A DNA stretch of 64,000 bases from Clostridiales bacterium (GTDB lineage Bacteria > Bacillota > Clostridia > Oscillospirales > Oscillospiraceae). Shown piece after piece: positions 1 to 6,562 of this stretch (the stretch's first letter is position 1; every line of letters begins with the position of its first letter). A model generated the notes under the pieces. It was given only the letters and a program-made list of their open reading frames with translations. It was not told the DNA's origin and searched no databases. The stretch is from NCBI GenBank assembly GCA_021202515.1, contig JAJQCW010000033.1, positions 1 to 64,000 on the forward strand, written 5' to 3'. The translations under genes were made by a program, and so were the position numbers.

Positions 1-80
1 CGCTCCCCAGAACCGGAACTTTTCCAGTCCGATTGTCGGGGTTTTGCCGGGTTTTGACCCGCTCTCCTGAGCGCTTGGTT

Positions 81-110
81 AATATACCACGCTGATGATT
101 CGTTTGTCAA
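81..110 (-). promoter_or_regulatory. Leftward sigma-A promoter at the left edge
   Basis: On the minus strand there is TTGACA (105-110), an 18-base spacer and TATATT (81-86). Transcription would leave the window at its left edge. The transcribed leader (about 74 down to 1) holds short hairpins such as GCGCTC-AG-GAGAGC and GGGT-CAAA-ACCC. I do not recognise a riboswitch class in the part visible. Confidence 0.6.
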
Positions 111-250
111 CAGCTTTTTTTCGAAGATTTTGCGCTTTTTCTGACCGAGCCGTGTGTGTCCTCTTTTGCAGCTTATTTTGCATCGCTTACAGGCAGATGT
201 CCGCAAAGTACGGACAGAAAATGAAAAATCCGCAATTTTCACAATACACC

Positions 251-279
251 TTGCATTTTCTGTTTGAATGCACTATGAT
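251..279 (+). promoter_or_regulatory. Promoter of metA
   Basis: TTGCAT (251-256), a 17-base spacer and TATGAT (274-279) would start transcription near 286. This leaves a leader of about 137 nt before metA. The leader has a small GCCG-TTTTA-CGGC hairpin but does not match the SAM riboswitches I know. Positions 111-250 between the two divergent promoters show no other feature. Confidence 0.55.
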
Positions 280-422
280 AAAGCTATTCTAACCAACGTG
301 AGAAGGGAGGTTCCCGTTTTGACTGGAATGGTGCTGCGAATGCCGTTTTACGGCTCATACGATTCTGAATTTCTTCTGCCCGGTCAATGGGGCCAAACGA
401 TTTTATAAGGAGGAGCATTTTT

Positions 423-1358
423 ATGCCGATCAAAATTCCTGATTCCCTTCCCGCCAGAACAACTCTGGAAAACGAGAACATCTTTGTGATGACTGAGTTC
501 CGCGCCCTGCACCAGGACATCCGTCCGCTGAAGGTGCTGATTTTGAACCTGATGCCCACCAAAATCGTGACGGAGACCCAGTTTCTCCGCAAGCTCAGCA
601 ACACGCCTTTGCAAATTCAGGTGGAGTTCCTGAAAATGGCCTCTTACCAGCCCAGCCATGACCGCACCCACCTGGACTCCTTCTATACCACCTTCGATGA
701 GATCCGCCACCGTTATTATGACGGCATGATCATCACCGGCGCGCCTCTGGAGCACGTTCCCTGCGAGAGTGCCGCTTACTGGCCGGAGCTGTGCGAGGTC
801 ATGGACTGGACCACCACCCACGTTCACTCCACCATGCACGTCTGCTGGGGGGCCTTTGCCGGGCTGTACTACCACTATGGCGTGCCCAAGTACGACGTGG
901 ACCACAAGATCTTCGGCATCTTCCCCCACACTCCTGTGCCGGAGAAGAAGCAGTCTCCCCTGTTCCGGGGACTGGACGACGTGTTTTACGCGCCCCACTC
1001 CCGGGCCACTGAGGTCCATGAGGAGGACATCCGCAAAGTGCCGGAGCTGGAGATGATGTCCACCTCCCCCCAGGCCGGTGTGTTTATGGCCAAAAGCAAG
1101 GACAACAAGCGGTTCTTTATGCTGGGTCACCCGGAGTACGACGCGGACACTCTGGCAAATGAATACTGGCGGGACGTGAACAAGGGGCTGCCCATTGCCA
1201 TCCCGGAAAATTACTTCCCCAACGATGACCCCACCCAGCCACCGGTGGTCACCTGGCGTTCCACCGGTCAGATGATCTACAACAACTGGCTGAACTACTA
1301 CGTCTACCAGACCACCCCCTACGACCCCAAGGAGATCAGCCACAGGCAAACTATTTGA
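423..1358 (+). CDS. metA: Homoserine O-acetyltransferase, MetA family
   Basis: This enzyme acylates L-homoserine as the first committed step of methionine synthesis in the cytosol. The 311-residue product matches the MetA (HTS/HAT) family over its full length. It starts MPIKIPDSLPA as is typical, and carries the nucleophile region HVCWGAF (Cys near 141). The residue after GAPL is Glu (about 110). Work on Bacillus cereus and E. coli MetA links Glu here to acetyl-CoA and Gly to succinyl-CoA, so I predict acetyl specificity. That agrees with the metY homologue at 58343-59629. The ATG at 423 follows AAGGAGGAG; an upstream in-frame ATG at 387 has no such site and would add non-conserved residues. 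Confidence 0.95.
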   Translation: MPIKIPDSLPARTTLENENIFVMTEFRALHQDIRPLKVLILNLMPTKIVTETQFLRKLSNTPLQIQVEFLKMASYQPSHDRTHLDSFYTTFDEIRHRYYDGMIITGAPLEHVPCESAAYWPELCEVMDWTTTHVHSTMHVCWGAFAGLYYHYGVPKYDVDHKIFGIFPHTPVPEKKQSPLFRGLDDVFYAPHSRATEVHEEDIRKVPELEMMSTSPQAGVFMAKSKDNKRFFMLGHPEYDADTLANEYWRDVNKGLPIAIPENYFPNDDPTQPPVVTWRSTGQMIYNNWLNYYVYQTTPYDPKEISHRQTI

Positions 1359-1369
1359 CGACCTGACGC

Positions 1370-1396
1370 GCCCCTTTGTCCATGCTGTCAAGGGGC
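1370..1396. other. Inverted repeat after metA
   Basis: GCCCCTT (1370-1376) and AAGGGGC (1390-1396) form a 7-bp stem just after the metA stop. No T-run follows, so it is at best a weak terminator. Confidence 0.3.
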
Positions 1397-1540
1397 ACTT
1401 CCGGGGCGATGCGTCCATATCAACAGCGCACATCCGGTTTCAGGAAAAACGATGGACGTCCGCCAGATATCCGCTGGACATCCAACGGATGTCCGTTGGC
1501 GCAGTCCCCTGTGTTTGGGACTTTCCGGTTTTATGCGAAG

Positions 1541-1628
1541 AACCGGCGGTTTTTGCGCAGAGAACCGATGGTTTTCACTTGTGGAACCAGTGGTTTTGAC
1601 GGCGAGAACCGATGGTTTTTACTTGCCG
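1541..1628. repeat. Four 22-bp tandem units (AACCNNNGGTTTT core)
   Basis: The core AACC-NNN-GGTTTT begins at 1541, 1563, 1585 and 1607, an exact 22-base period. Units 2 and 4 are nearly alike and units 1 and 3 resemble each other, giving a 44-bp higher-order repeat. Each core is a small palindrome. A degenerate fifth unit may lie at about 1520-1540. The period is not a multiple of three, so this is not a repeat in a protein. Confidence 0.75.
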
Positions 1629-1856
1629 TCTCAGTAAAAAAATGGTGAAACAAAGGGAATTTTGACAAAATCAAAACCCACTGGGTTTTCCGGAAACCCA
1701 AAAAAGCCGATAAAGAAAAAGAGAAAGATAGAGATAGAGAGAAAGATAAATAGAAACAGAGAAAGACAGAGACAATTATAAAAATAAAAAGAAAGATATA
1801 GGCGACCAAACAGCAGCAAACCCCTTTTTTACAATCGTACTTCCCATACATGACCC

Positions 1857-1895
1857 AGCGGCGCACGACCCGACAAAAGCGGATGGTGCGCCGCT
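1857..1895 (+). other. 10-bp hairpin upstream of tsaE
   Basis: AGCGGCGCAC (1857-1866) and GTGCGCCGCT (1886-1895) are perfectly complementary across a 19-base loop and are followed by CTTTA. It may end transcription arriving from the left. It lies just upstream of the tsaE promoter. Confidence 0.45.
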
Positions 1896-1896
1896 C

Positions 1897-1926
1897 TTTA
1901 CATCCTTTGTGGAAATGTGGTATGAT
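1897..1926 (+). promoter_or_regulatory. Promoter of tsaE-tsaB-upp
   Basis: TTTACA (1897-1902), an 18-base spacer and TATGAT (1921-1926), with an extended -10 TGG directly before it. It lies about 35 bases ahead of tsaE. Confidence 0.55.
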
Positions 1927-1964
1927 ACCAGTACGAACAAGAAAAACGCTGGAGTTGGAAAACC

Positions 1965-2393
1965 ATGCAGTATCAAACCAATTCAGCCCCGGAGACCGAG
2001 GCGCTGGGCGCTAAGCTGGCCCAAAAGCTCCGCCCTGGGGACATCATCGCGTATACCGGCGACCTGGGGGCGGGCAAGACCGCCTTCACCCGCGGGCTGG
2101 CCCTGGGGCTGGGCATCACGGAACGGGTGACCTCCCCCACCTTCACCATCGTCAACGAGTACGAAGGGGGCAGGCTACCCCTGTTCCACTTCGACCTGTA
2201 CCGCCTCGGCTCCTCAGAAGAGCTGTACGACATCGGCTGGGAGGATTACCTGGCCCGTGACGGCGTCTGCGCCGTGGAGTGGAGCGAGGTGGCGGCAGAT
2301 GTGCTGGAAAGCGGCGTCATCCGGGTGGATCTGCGCCGGGGCGAGAGCGACGACCAGCGGGTCATCACCATCGAGGGGGTGGAGGAACGTTGA
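1965..2393 (+). CDS. tsaE: tRNA threonylcarbamoyladenosine biosynthesis ATPase TsaE
   Basis: TsaE is the small ATPase of the TsaB-TsaD-TsaE complex that makes the t6A modification at position 37 of ANN-decoding tRNAs. The 142-residue product has the Walker A motif GDLGAGKT (about 32-39). It also has the family motif TSPTFTIVNEY and the segment FHFDLYRL. The GTTGGAAAACC region gives only a weak ribosome binding site at this ATG. The gene overlaps tsaB by four bases and is followed by upp, so all three are probably one transcript. The partner tsaD is not in the window. Confidence 0.93.
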   Translation: MQYQTNSAPETEALGAKLAQKLRPGDIIAYTGDLGAGKTAFTRGLALGLGITERVTSPTFTIVNEYEGGRLPLFHFDLYRLGSSEELYDIGWEDYLARDGVCAVEWSEVAADVLESGVIRVDLRRGESDDQRVITIEGVEER

Positions 2394-3136
2394 ACATTTT
2401 AGCCATTGAATCCTCAGCCAAGGCCGCGTCGGTGGCCCTGTGCCGGGACGAGTTTCTGGTGGCGGAGTCCTACCAAAATAGCGGCCTGACCCACAGCAGC
2501 ACCCTGATGCCCATGTGTGAGGCGCTGCTGCGCAACTGCGGCACGGCGCTGGAGGATGTGGATTTGATCGCCGTAGCCAACGGCCCCGGCTCCTTTACCG
2601 GCCTGCGCATCGGCATTGCCACCGCCAAGGGGCTGGCCTGGCCGGGGGAACTGCCCTGCGCGGGGGTCTCCACCCTGGAGGCCATGGCCTGGAACCTGTG
2701 CGGTCTGGCGGAGGGCGTGGTCTGCTGCGCCATGGACGCCCGGCGAAATCAGGTCTACAACGCCTTGTTTCAATTGACCGAAAACGGCCCTGTCCGGCTG
2801 ACCGAGGACCGGGCCATCTCTCTGGAGCAGCTTTTTGGGGACGAAGAAGCTCGAAAAAAAATCCGGTTTGTGGTTGGCGATGGGGCACAAATGTGTTATG
2901 ATTATGGCAAGGAATTGGGGCTGGATCTGCGCCTGGTTCCCCCAAACCTCCGCTATCAGCACGCCTACGGCGTGGCCCGTTGCGCTCTGGAGCGGGCGCG
3001 GGCCGGAAAGACCGTCTCCGGCGGCGCGCTGGGGGCCAATTACCTGCGGCTGAGCCAGGCGGAGCGGGAACGATTGGCAAAGGAATCCGCCCAAAAACGG
3101 GAAGCGCAAGACCACACGGCAGAAAGGGAGAAGTGA
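2390..3136 (+). CDS. tsaB: tRNA threonylcarbamoyladenosine biosynthesis protein TsaB
   Basis: TsaB is the catalytically inactive ASKHA-fold partner of TsaD in t6A synthesis. The protein begins with the family signature [13 protein letters not shown] and has [20 protein letters not shown] near residues 64-83. I place the start at the TTG at 2390, preceded by GGAGG at 2381-2385. It overlaps the tsaE stop (TTGA), a usual coupling. The 248-residue length is normal. An open frame extends further upstream inside tsaE but has no family similarity. Confidence 0.92.
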   Translation: MNILAIESSAKAASVALCRDEFLVAESYQNSGLTHSSTLMPMCEALLRNCGTALEDVDLIAVANGPGSFTGLRIGIATAKGLAWPGELPCAGVSTLEAMAWNLCGLAEGVVCCAMDARRNQVYNALFQLTENGPVRLTEDRAISLEQLFGDEEARKKIRFVVGDGAQMCYDYGKELGLDLRLVPPNLRYQHAYGVARCALERARAGKTVSGGALGANYLRLSQAERERLAKESAQKREAQDHTAEREK

Positions 3137-3138
3137 AC

Positions 3139-3783
3139 ATGAATTATAAGGGAAACGACAAAATTCACATCCTTGAGCATCCGCTCATCAGCCACAAGCT
3201 GGCTATCCTCCGGGACGAAAATACCGGCACCCGGGAGTTCCGGGCTGTGGTGGCGGAGATCGCCAGCCTCATCACCTACGAGGCCACCCGCCGCTTACCC
3301 ACCAAAGAGGTAGAGGTGACCACTCCCTGCGGCGTGGCCAAGTGCCAGGTCCTCACCGGCAAAAAGGTGGCCATTGTCCCCATTCTGCGGGCGGGGCTGG
3401 GCATGGTGGACGGCGTGCTGTCCCTGCTGCCTTCGGCTAAGGTGGGCCACGTGGGGCTGTACCGGGACCCGGAGACCCTGGAGCCGGTGGAGTACTACTG
3501 CAAAATGCCGACGGACATCGCGGAGCGGGATGTCATCATCCTGGACCCCATGCTGGCAACCGGTGGCAGCGCCACCGCCGCCATTCAGTTCATGAAGGAC
3601 TATGGCTGCCGGAACATCGCCATGATGAACATCATAGCCGCCCCGGAGGGGCTGGATGTTATCGCCCGTGACCACCCGGACGTGGAGATCTACGTGGCTG
3701 CCCTGGACGACCACCTGAACGAGCACGGTTACATCGTCCCCGGTCTGGGCGACGCCGGAGACCGCATTTTTGGCACCAAGTAA
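3139..3783 (+). CDS. upp: Uracil phosphoribosyltransferase
   Basis: Upp salvages uracil to UMP using PRPP in the cytosol. The 214-residue product has the expected length. It carries [17 protein letters not shown], the PRPP-binding loop [12 protein letters not shown] (about 131-142) and the C-terminal [11 protein letters not shown]. The ATG at 3139 follows AAAGGGAGAA and lies two bases after tsaB, so it is probably co-transcribed. A terminator follows at 3842. Confidence 0.97.
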   Translation: MNYKGNDKIHILEHPLISHKLAILRDENTGTREFRAVVAEIASLITYEATRRLPTKEVEVTTPCGVAKCQVLTGKKVAIVPILRAGLGMVDGVLSLLPSAKVGHVGLYRDPETLEPVEYYCKMPTDIAERDVIILDPMLATGGSATAAIQFMKDYGCRNIAMMNIIAAPEGLDVIARDHPDVEIYVAALDDHLNEHGYIVPGLGDAGDRIFGTK

Positions 3784-3841
3784 GGGAAATATCACACAAA
3801 TAGTTTGCCTGTCAAAAGCGCGACACCGCCGAACAGGTGAT

Positions 3842-3881
3842 AGGGCTGTGTCGGTTTGGAAAGGCCGACGCAGCCCTTTCT
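3842..3881 (+). terminator. Terminator after upp
   Basis: AGGGCTGTGTCGG pairs with CCGACGCAGCCCT with one G-T type mismatch, and is followed by a T-rich stretch TTTCTCT. It closes the tsaE-tsaB-upp transcript. Confidence 0.8.
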
Positions 3882-3912
3882 CTGTCCGAGCGGATTTTGG
3901 GGAAACCTGTCA

Positions 3913-3941
3913 TTTACAACTGGCCTGTTCCCTGATATAAT
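3913..3941 (+). promoter_or_regulatory. Promoter of the C39-like peptidase gene
   Basis: TTTACA (3913-3918), a 17-base spacer and a perfect TATAAT (3936-3941) with an extended TGA before it. It gives a leader of about 30 nt before the GTG start at 3978. Confidence 0.75.
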
Positions 3942-3977
3942 GAAATTCTGACAAATTCCAGAAAGTGAGGGGTTTCT

Positions 3978-5051
3978 GTGCAGAGGCAGCGGAAACGGCG
4001 GCCACCCCGACGGGATGTCGGGCACGAGAAAAAACGGCCCTGGATGCGAATTGAATATCTGCTGTGTGGCATTGCTCTGCTCTTTGCCCTCCACATGACC
4101 GGCGCGGCGGTCAGCCGAGTGACCTACGCCGTGGGAGAAGCCGCCCGGGACGCGGCGGAGGCCGAGGCCAACGAGCCGGAGTACGTCACCTTTATCCGGG
4201 GCGTGGTCAAGCACGTCGTCGAAGAGGAGAGCGAGGACGAGACCGATGAAGCAACGACAGTGGAGGAGATCGAGGTCGATATCACCCAGTTCGCCGGGGA
4301 CAGCGGTTATGCCGGAAAGATCTACGCTCTGCTGAACGAGTACCCCGACCAGGTGGAGACCATCCTCTCCTATTACGAAAACGCAACCTTGACCGTGGGC
4401 GGCCAGCAGACCACCATGGGAGAGCAGAGCGAGGACGCCATTCCGGAGCGACTGCTCCAGTTGGTCATCAATAACATCGAGACCATCGACTTTGTGGCCG
4501 ACTATCCGGCCAACCACGACCAGGACGTGAAGATCGACCTGAGCGCGGAGGCCAAGAGCGACGAGGTTCCCCTTTTGCTCCAGTGGGACGAGCGCTGGGG
4601 CTATGAAGAATACGGCGACGGTCTGCTGGGCTACACCGGCTGCGGCCCCACCTGCCTGGCGATGGTGGCCCTGTACCTGACCGGCGACGGGGATATCACC
4701 CCTCTGACAGTGGCCAACTACGCTGACCAGGCGGGGTACTACACCGACGGTGTCGGGTCCGCCTGGACGCTGATGAGCGAGGGCTGTGCGCATTTTGGCC
4801 TGACCGGTACGGAGATGTATGTCTCTGAGAGCGACATGGTGGAGATGCTGGAGGCGGGCCACCCGCTGATTTGCGCGGTGGGGCCGGGCGATTTCACCGC
4901 CTCCGGTCACTTTATCGTCATCTACGGCTACAGCGACGGGGCATTCCTGGTCAACGACCCCAACAGCCTGATTCGCAGCGGCCAGACCTGGAGCTATGAG
5001 ACGCTCAGCAGCCAAATAAAAAACATTTGGTATTATTCTGTCGAAAAATAA
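3978..5051 (+). CDS. Membrane-anchored C39-like peptidase
   Basis: This is a 357-residue type II membrane protein. A basic N-terminus (about 1-24) precedes one transmembrane helix (about 27-50). An acidic linker (about 70-110) follows, then an extracellular papain-like domain of the Peptidase_C39_2 type. The catalytic Cys is visible in GYTGCGPTCLAM and the catalytic His in ASGHFIVIYGY, followed by FLVNDPN. The family includes bacteriocin and signal-peptide processing proteases and cell-wall-associated enzymes; the substrate cannot be told here. The start is GTG after GTGAGGGG. It has its own promoter and is followed at 20 bases by the lyase gene. No bacteriocin gene is adjacent. Confidence 0.82.
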   Translation: MQRQRKRRPPRRDVGHEKKRPWMRIEYLLCGIALLFALHMTGAAVSRVTYAVGEAARDAAEAEANEPEYVTFIRGVVKHVVEEESEDETDEATTVEEIEVDITQFAGDSGYAGKIYALLNEYPDQVETILSYYENATLTVGGQQTTMGEQSEDAIPERLLQLVINNIETIDFVADYPANHDQDVKIDLSAEAKSDEVPLLLQWDERWGYEEYGDGLLGYTGCGPTCLAMVALYLTGDGDITPLTVANYADQAGYYTDGVGSAWTLMSEGCAHFGLTGTEMYVSESDMVEMLEAGHPLICAVGPGDFTASGHFIVIYGYSDGAFLVNDPNSLIRSGQTWSYETLSSQIKNIWYYSVEK

Positions 5052-5071
5052 CAAAAAGTTGAGGAAAACGG

Positions 5072-6109
5072 ATGCTGCATTTTGAATGTGATTACGCGGA
5101 AGGGGCGCACCCCCGTATTTTGGAACGCCTGCTGGAGACTAATCTGGAGCAGACCGACGGCTACGGGATGGACCCCCACTGTCAGCGAGCCAGAGAGCTG
5201 ATTTTGGCCCAGTGCCAGGCCCCTGACGCCGACGTTCACTTTTTGGTGGGCGGCACCCAGGTGAATACCGCCATTATCGCCGCAGGGCTGCGGCCCTGGC
5301 AGGGGGTGCTCTCCGCCGCCAGCGGCCACATCAATGTCCACGAGACCGGCGCGGTGGAGGCCACCGGCCACAAGGTCCTCGCCCTTCCCCACCGGGACGG
5401 CAAGGTGCGCGCTGCGGCCATCGAGCGGGCCATCAGCGACCACTACGCCGACGGCAACGCCGAGCATATGGTGCAGCCGGGGATGGTTTACCTGTCCAAC
5501 CCCACGGAGTACGGCACCCTCTACACCAAAGCGGAGTTGACCCAAATCAGCCAGGTCTGCCGCAAGTGGCACGTCCCCCTCTACGTGGACGGGGCCAGGC
5601 TGGGCTACGCCCTGGGCGCAGAGGGCAACGACCTGTTCCTGCCCGATTACGCTGCACTGTGCGACGCCTTCACCGTCGGCGGCACCAAGGTAGGGGCGCT
5701 GTTCGGAGAGGCGCTGGTCATCACCGACCCGGCTCTGAACCGGGATTTCCGCTATACCATCAAGCAGCGGGGCGGGATGCTGGCCAAAGGCCGTCTGCTG
5801 GGTATCCAGTTTGAAGTGCTCTTCGAGGATGGGCTGTACCAGGCCCTGGGAGAAAAGACGGACCGCCAGGCCATGGCCCTGCGCCGGGCCTTCGAGGAGA
5901 AGGACTGCGCCATGCTGCTGGACTCCCGCACCAACCAGCAGTTTCCCATTCTGTCCCGCGCTCAGCAGGCGGCGCTGGCGGAAAAATACCAGTTTTCCTA
6001 CTGGGAGCCGGTGGAGGAAGGCCGGGACGCGGTGCGGTTTTGCACCAGTTGGGCCACCACCGATGAGGCGCTGGAGCAGCTCATCGCGGATGTTCAGACG
6101 AAATTGTAA
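5072..6109 (+). CDS. ltaE: Low-specificity threonine aldolase-like PLP enzyme
   Basis: The 345-residue product belongs to the beta-eliminating lyase/threonine aldolase family of fold-type I PLP enzymes, which cleave L-threonine or related beta-hydroxy amino acids to glycine and an aldehyde. Visible landmarks are HINVHETGAVE, VYLSNPTEYGTLY, the aspartate in PLYVDGARLGYAL and the PLP lysine in FTVGGTKVGALFG (about 211). RBS GAGGAAAA precedes the ATG. It probably shares the promoter at 3913 and ends at the strong hairpin at 6116. The exact substrate is uncertain, since the close relatives are annotated only as aldolase or aminotransferase. Confidence 0.85.
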   Translation: MLHFECDYAEGAHPRILERLLETNLEQTDGYGMDPHCQRARELILAQCQAPDADVHFLVGGTQVNTAIIAAGLRPWQGVLSAASGHINVHETGAVEATGHKVLALPHRDGKVRAAAIERAISDHYADGNAEHMVQPGMVYLSNPTEYGTLYTKAELTQISQVCRKWHVPLYVDGARLGYALGAEGNDLFLPDYAALCDAFTVGGTKVGALFGEALVITDPALNRDFRYTIKQRGGMLAKGRLLGIQFEVLFEDGLYQALGEKTDRQAMALRRAFEEKDCAMLLDSRTNQQFPILSRAQQAALAEKYQFSYWEPVEEGRDAVRFCTSWATTDEALEQLIADVQTKL

Positions 6110-6115
6110 TAAAAA

Positions 6116-6149
6116 GTGTGGAAACGGGGCAATGTCCCCATTTCCACAC
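6116..6149 (+). terminator. Terminator after the aldolase gene
   Basis: GTGTGGAAA-C-GGGG, loop CAATGT, then CCCC-A-TTTCCACAC form a near-perfect 13-bp stem. The following tail is CTTTC, so the T-run is weak, but the stem is very stable. Confidence 0.75.
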
Positions 6150-6213
6150 CTTTCAAAATGTTTCTGTGAAATTCCTGTTGTCAGGCTTGGCTTGAAGTTT
6201 CCAAAACCCGGCG

Positions 6214-6242
6214 TTGACAAAGCCCCTGAAATCACCTATAAT
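6214..6242 (+). promoter_or_regulatory. Perfect consensus promoter, antisense RNA copy A
   Basis: TTGACA (6214-6219), a 17-base spacer and TATAAT (6237-6242) match the sigma-A consensus at all 12 positions. No plus-strand gene lies downstream; the product would be the short RNA at about 6249-6341. The same promoter occurs in copy B at 11103-11131. Confidence 0.85.
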
Positions 6243-6248
6243 ATAAAT

Positions 6249-6341
6249 AGAAAACGGGCGCTGTCCGACAACGGTTAGCCCAGCATCAGGTTTTTATGTT
6301 TAAGAAACCGTCACTTGGCAGAGTGGCGGTTTCTGCGTTTT
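6249..6341 (+). ncRNA. Candidate antisense antitoxin RNA, copy A
   Basis: The predicted RNA of about 93 nt runs from the perfect promoter to the terminator GAAACCG-T-CACT, loop, AGTG-G-CGGTTTC (6304-6333), followed by TGCGTTTT. Its 5' part holds GGGC, an inner stem around GTCCGAC, and GCCC, giving a hairpin. The 3' third is complementary to the last codons of the peptide gene on the other strand (6311-6388). The 5' region is conserved in copy B nearly base for base. The end points are estimated, and transcription is inferred from sequence only. Confidence 0.6.
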
Positions 6342-6388
6342 ACGATGATCGTCACCGTATAGGCTCCGATATGTAAAGTAATCCGCAT
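6311..6388 (-). CDS. 25-residue peptide, candidate type I toxin, copy A
   Basis: This is a very short gene, not a known family to me. The peptide begins MRITLHIGAYTVTII, a mostly apolar stretch, and ends in a strongly basic tail with KRRNRH. The ATG at 6388 is preceded by AAGGGGGTGAT, an almost complete match to the 16S anti-Shine-Dalgarno. That site can be hidden in a CCCC-GAAAA-GGGG hairpin. Copy B at 11205-11282 encodes the same residues 1-22, with seven silent and no replacement changes. Only the last three residues differ, where the gene overlaps the terminator stem. Small size, hydrophobic-plus-basic make-up and a convergent RNA resemble Fst, TxpA or BsrG toxins. Toxicity is inferred. 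Confidence 0.65.
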   Translation of the reverse strand: MRITLHIGAYTVTIIVKRRNRHSAK

Positions 6389-6465
6389 AGCATCACCCCC
6401 TTTTCGGGGAGTGGCCAACCGCCGCCGTAATGGACAACGCCCTAACTCCATCAGGAGCTATCCAC

Positions 6466-6494
6466 AGAATACCACAGATTTTTGCAAAAAGCAA
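6466..6494 (-). promoter_or_regulatory. Promoter of the peptide mRNA, copy A
   Basis: On the minus strand TTGCTT (-35, 6489-6494), 17 bases, then TATTCT (-10, 6466-6471), preceded by TGTGG, an extended -10. The same layout is kept in copy B although flanking bases differ. The mRNA would start near 6459, with a 5' leader of about 70 nt before the ATG. Confidence 0.55.
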
Positions 6495-6498
6495 CCAA

Positions 6499-6536
6499 AA
6501 GCGTGAGCCGACCCGTTTCCAGGTCAGCCCACGCTT
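6499..6536 (-). terminator. Terminator of the flavodiiron gene
   Basis: On the minus strand AAGCGTGGGCTGACC and GGGTCGGCTCACGCTT pair around TGGAAAC, and are followed by TTGGTTGCTTTTT. It ends transcription from 6563-7726. It lies directly upstream of the peptide promoter of copy A. Confidence 0.75.
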
Positions 6537-6562
6537 GTTTTGTGTGGTAATGTGGGTTTTGT

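Larger units (their letters stand above)
1359..1964. other. Gene-free intergenic stretch with local repeats
   Basis: I see no credible gene in these 606 bases. They hold an inverted repeat GGACATCC-AAC-GGATGTCC (1476-1494), the 22-bp tandem repeats at 1541-1628, and a purine-rich tract on the plus strand at about 1706-1800 made of GA and GATA runs. A hairpin at 1857-1895 and the tsaE promoter follow. Short open frames across the region lack ribosome binding sites and recognisable sequence. Confidence 0.6.

Noticed and set aside
286-422. SAM riboswitch or T-box upstream of metA
   Set aside because: The leader of about 137 nt lacks the SAM-I opening and k-turn signatures and the T-box sequence. 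Only a minor hairpin is present.
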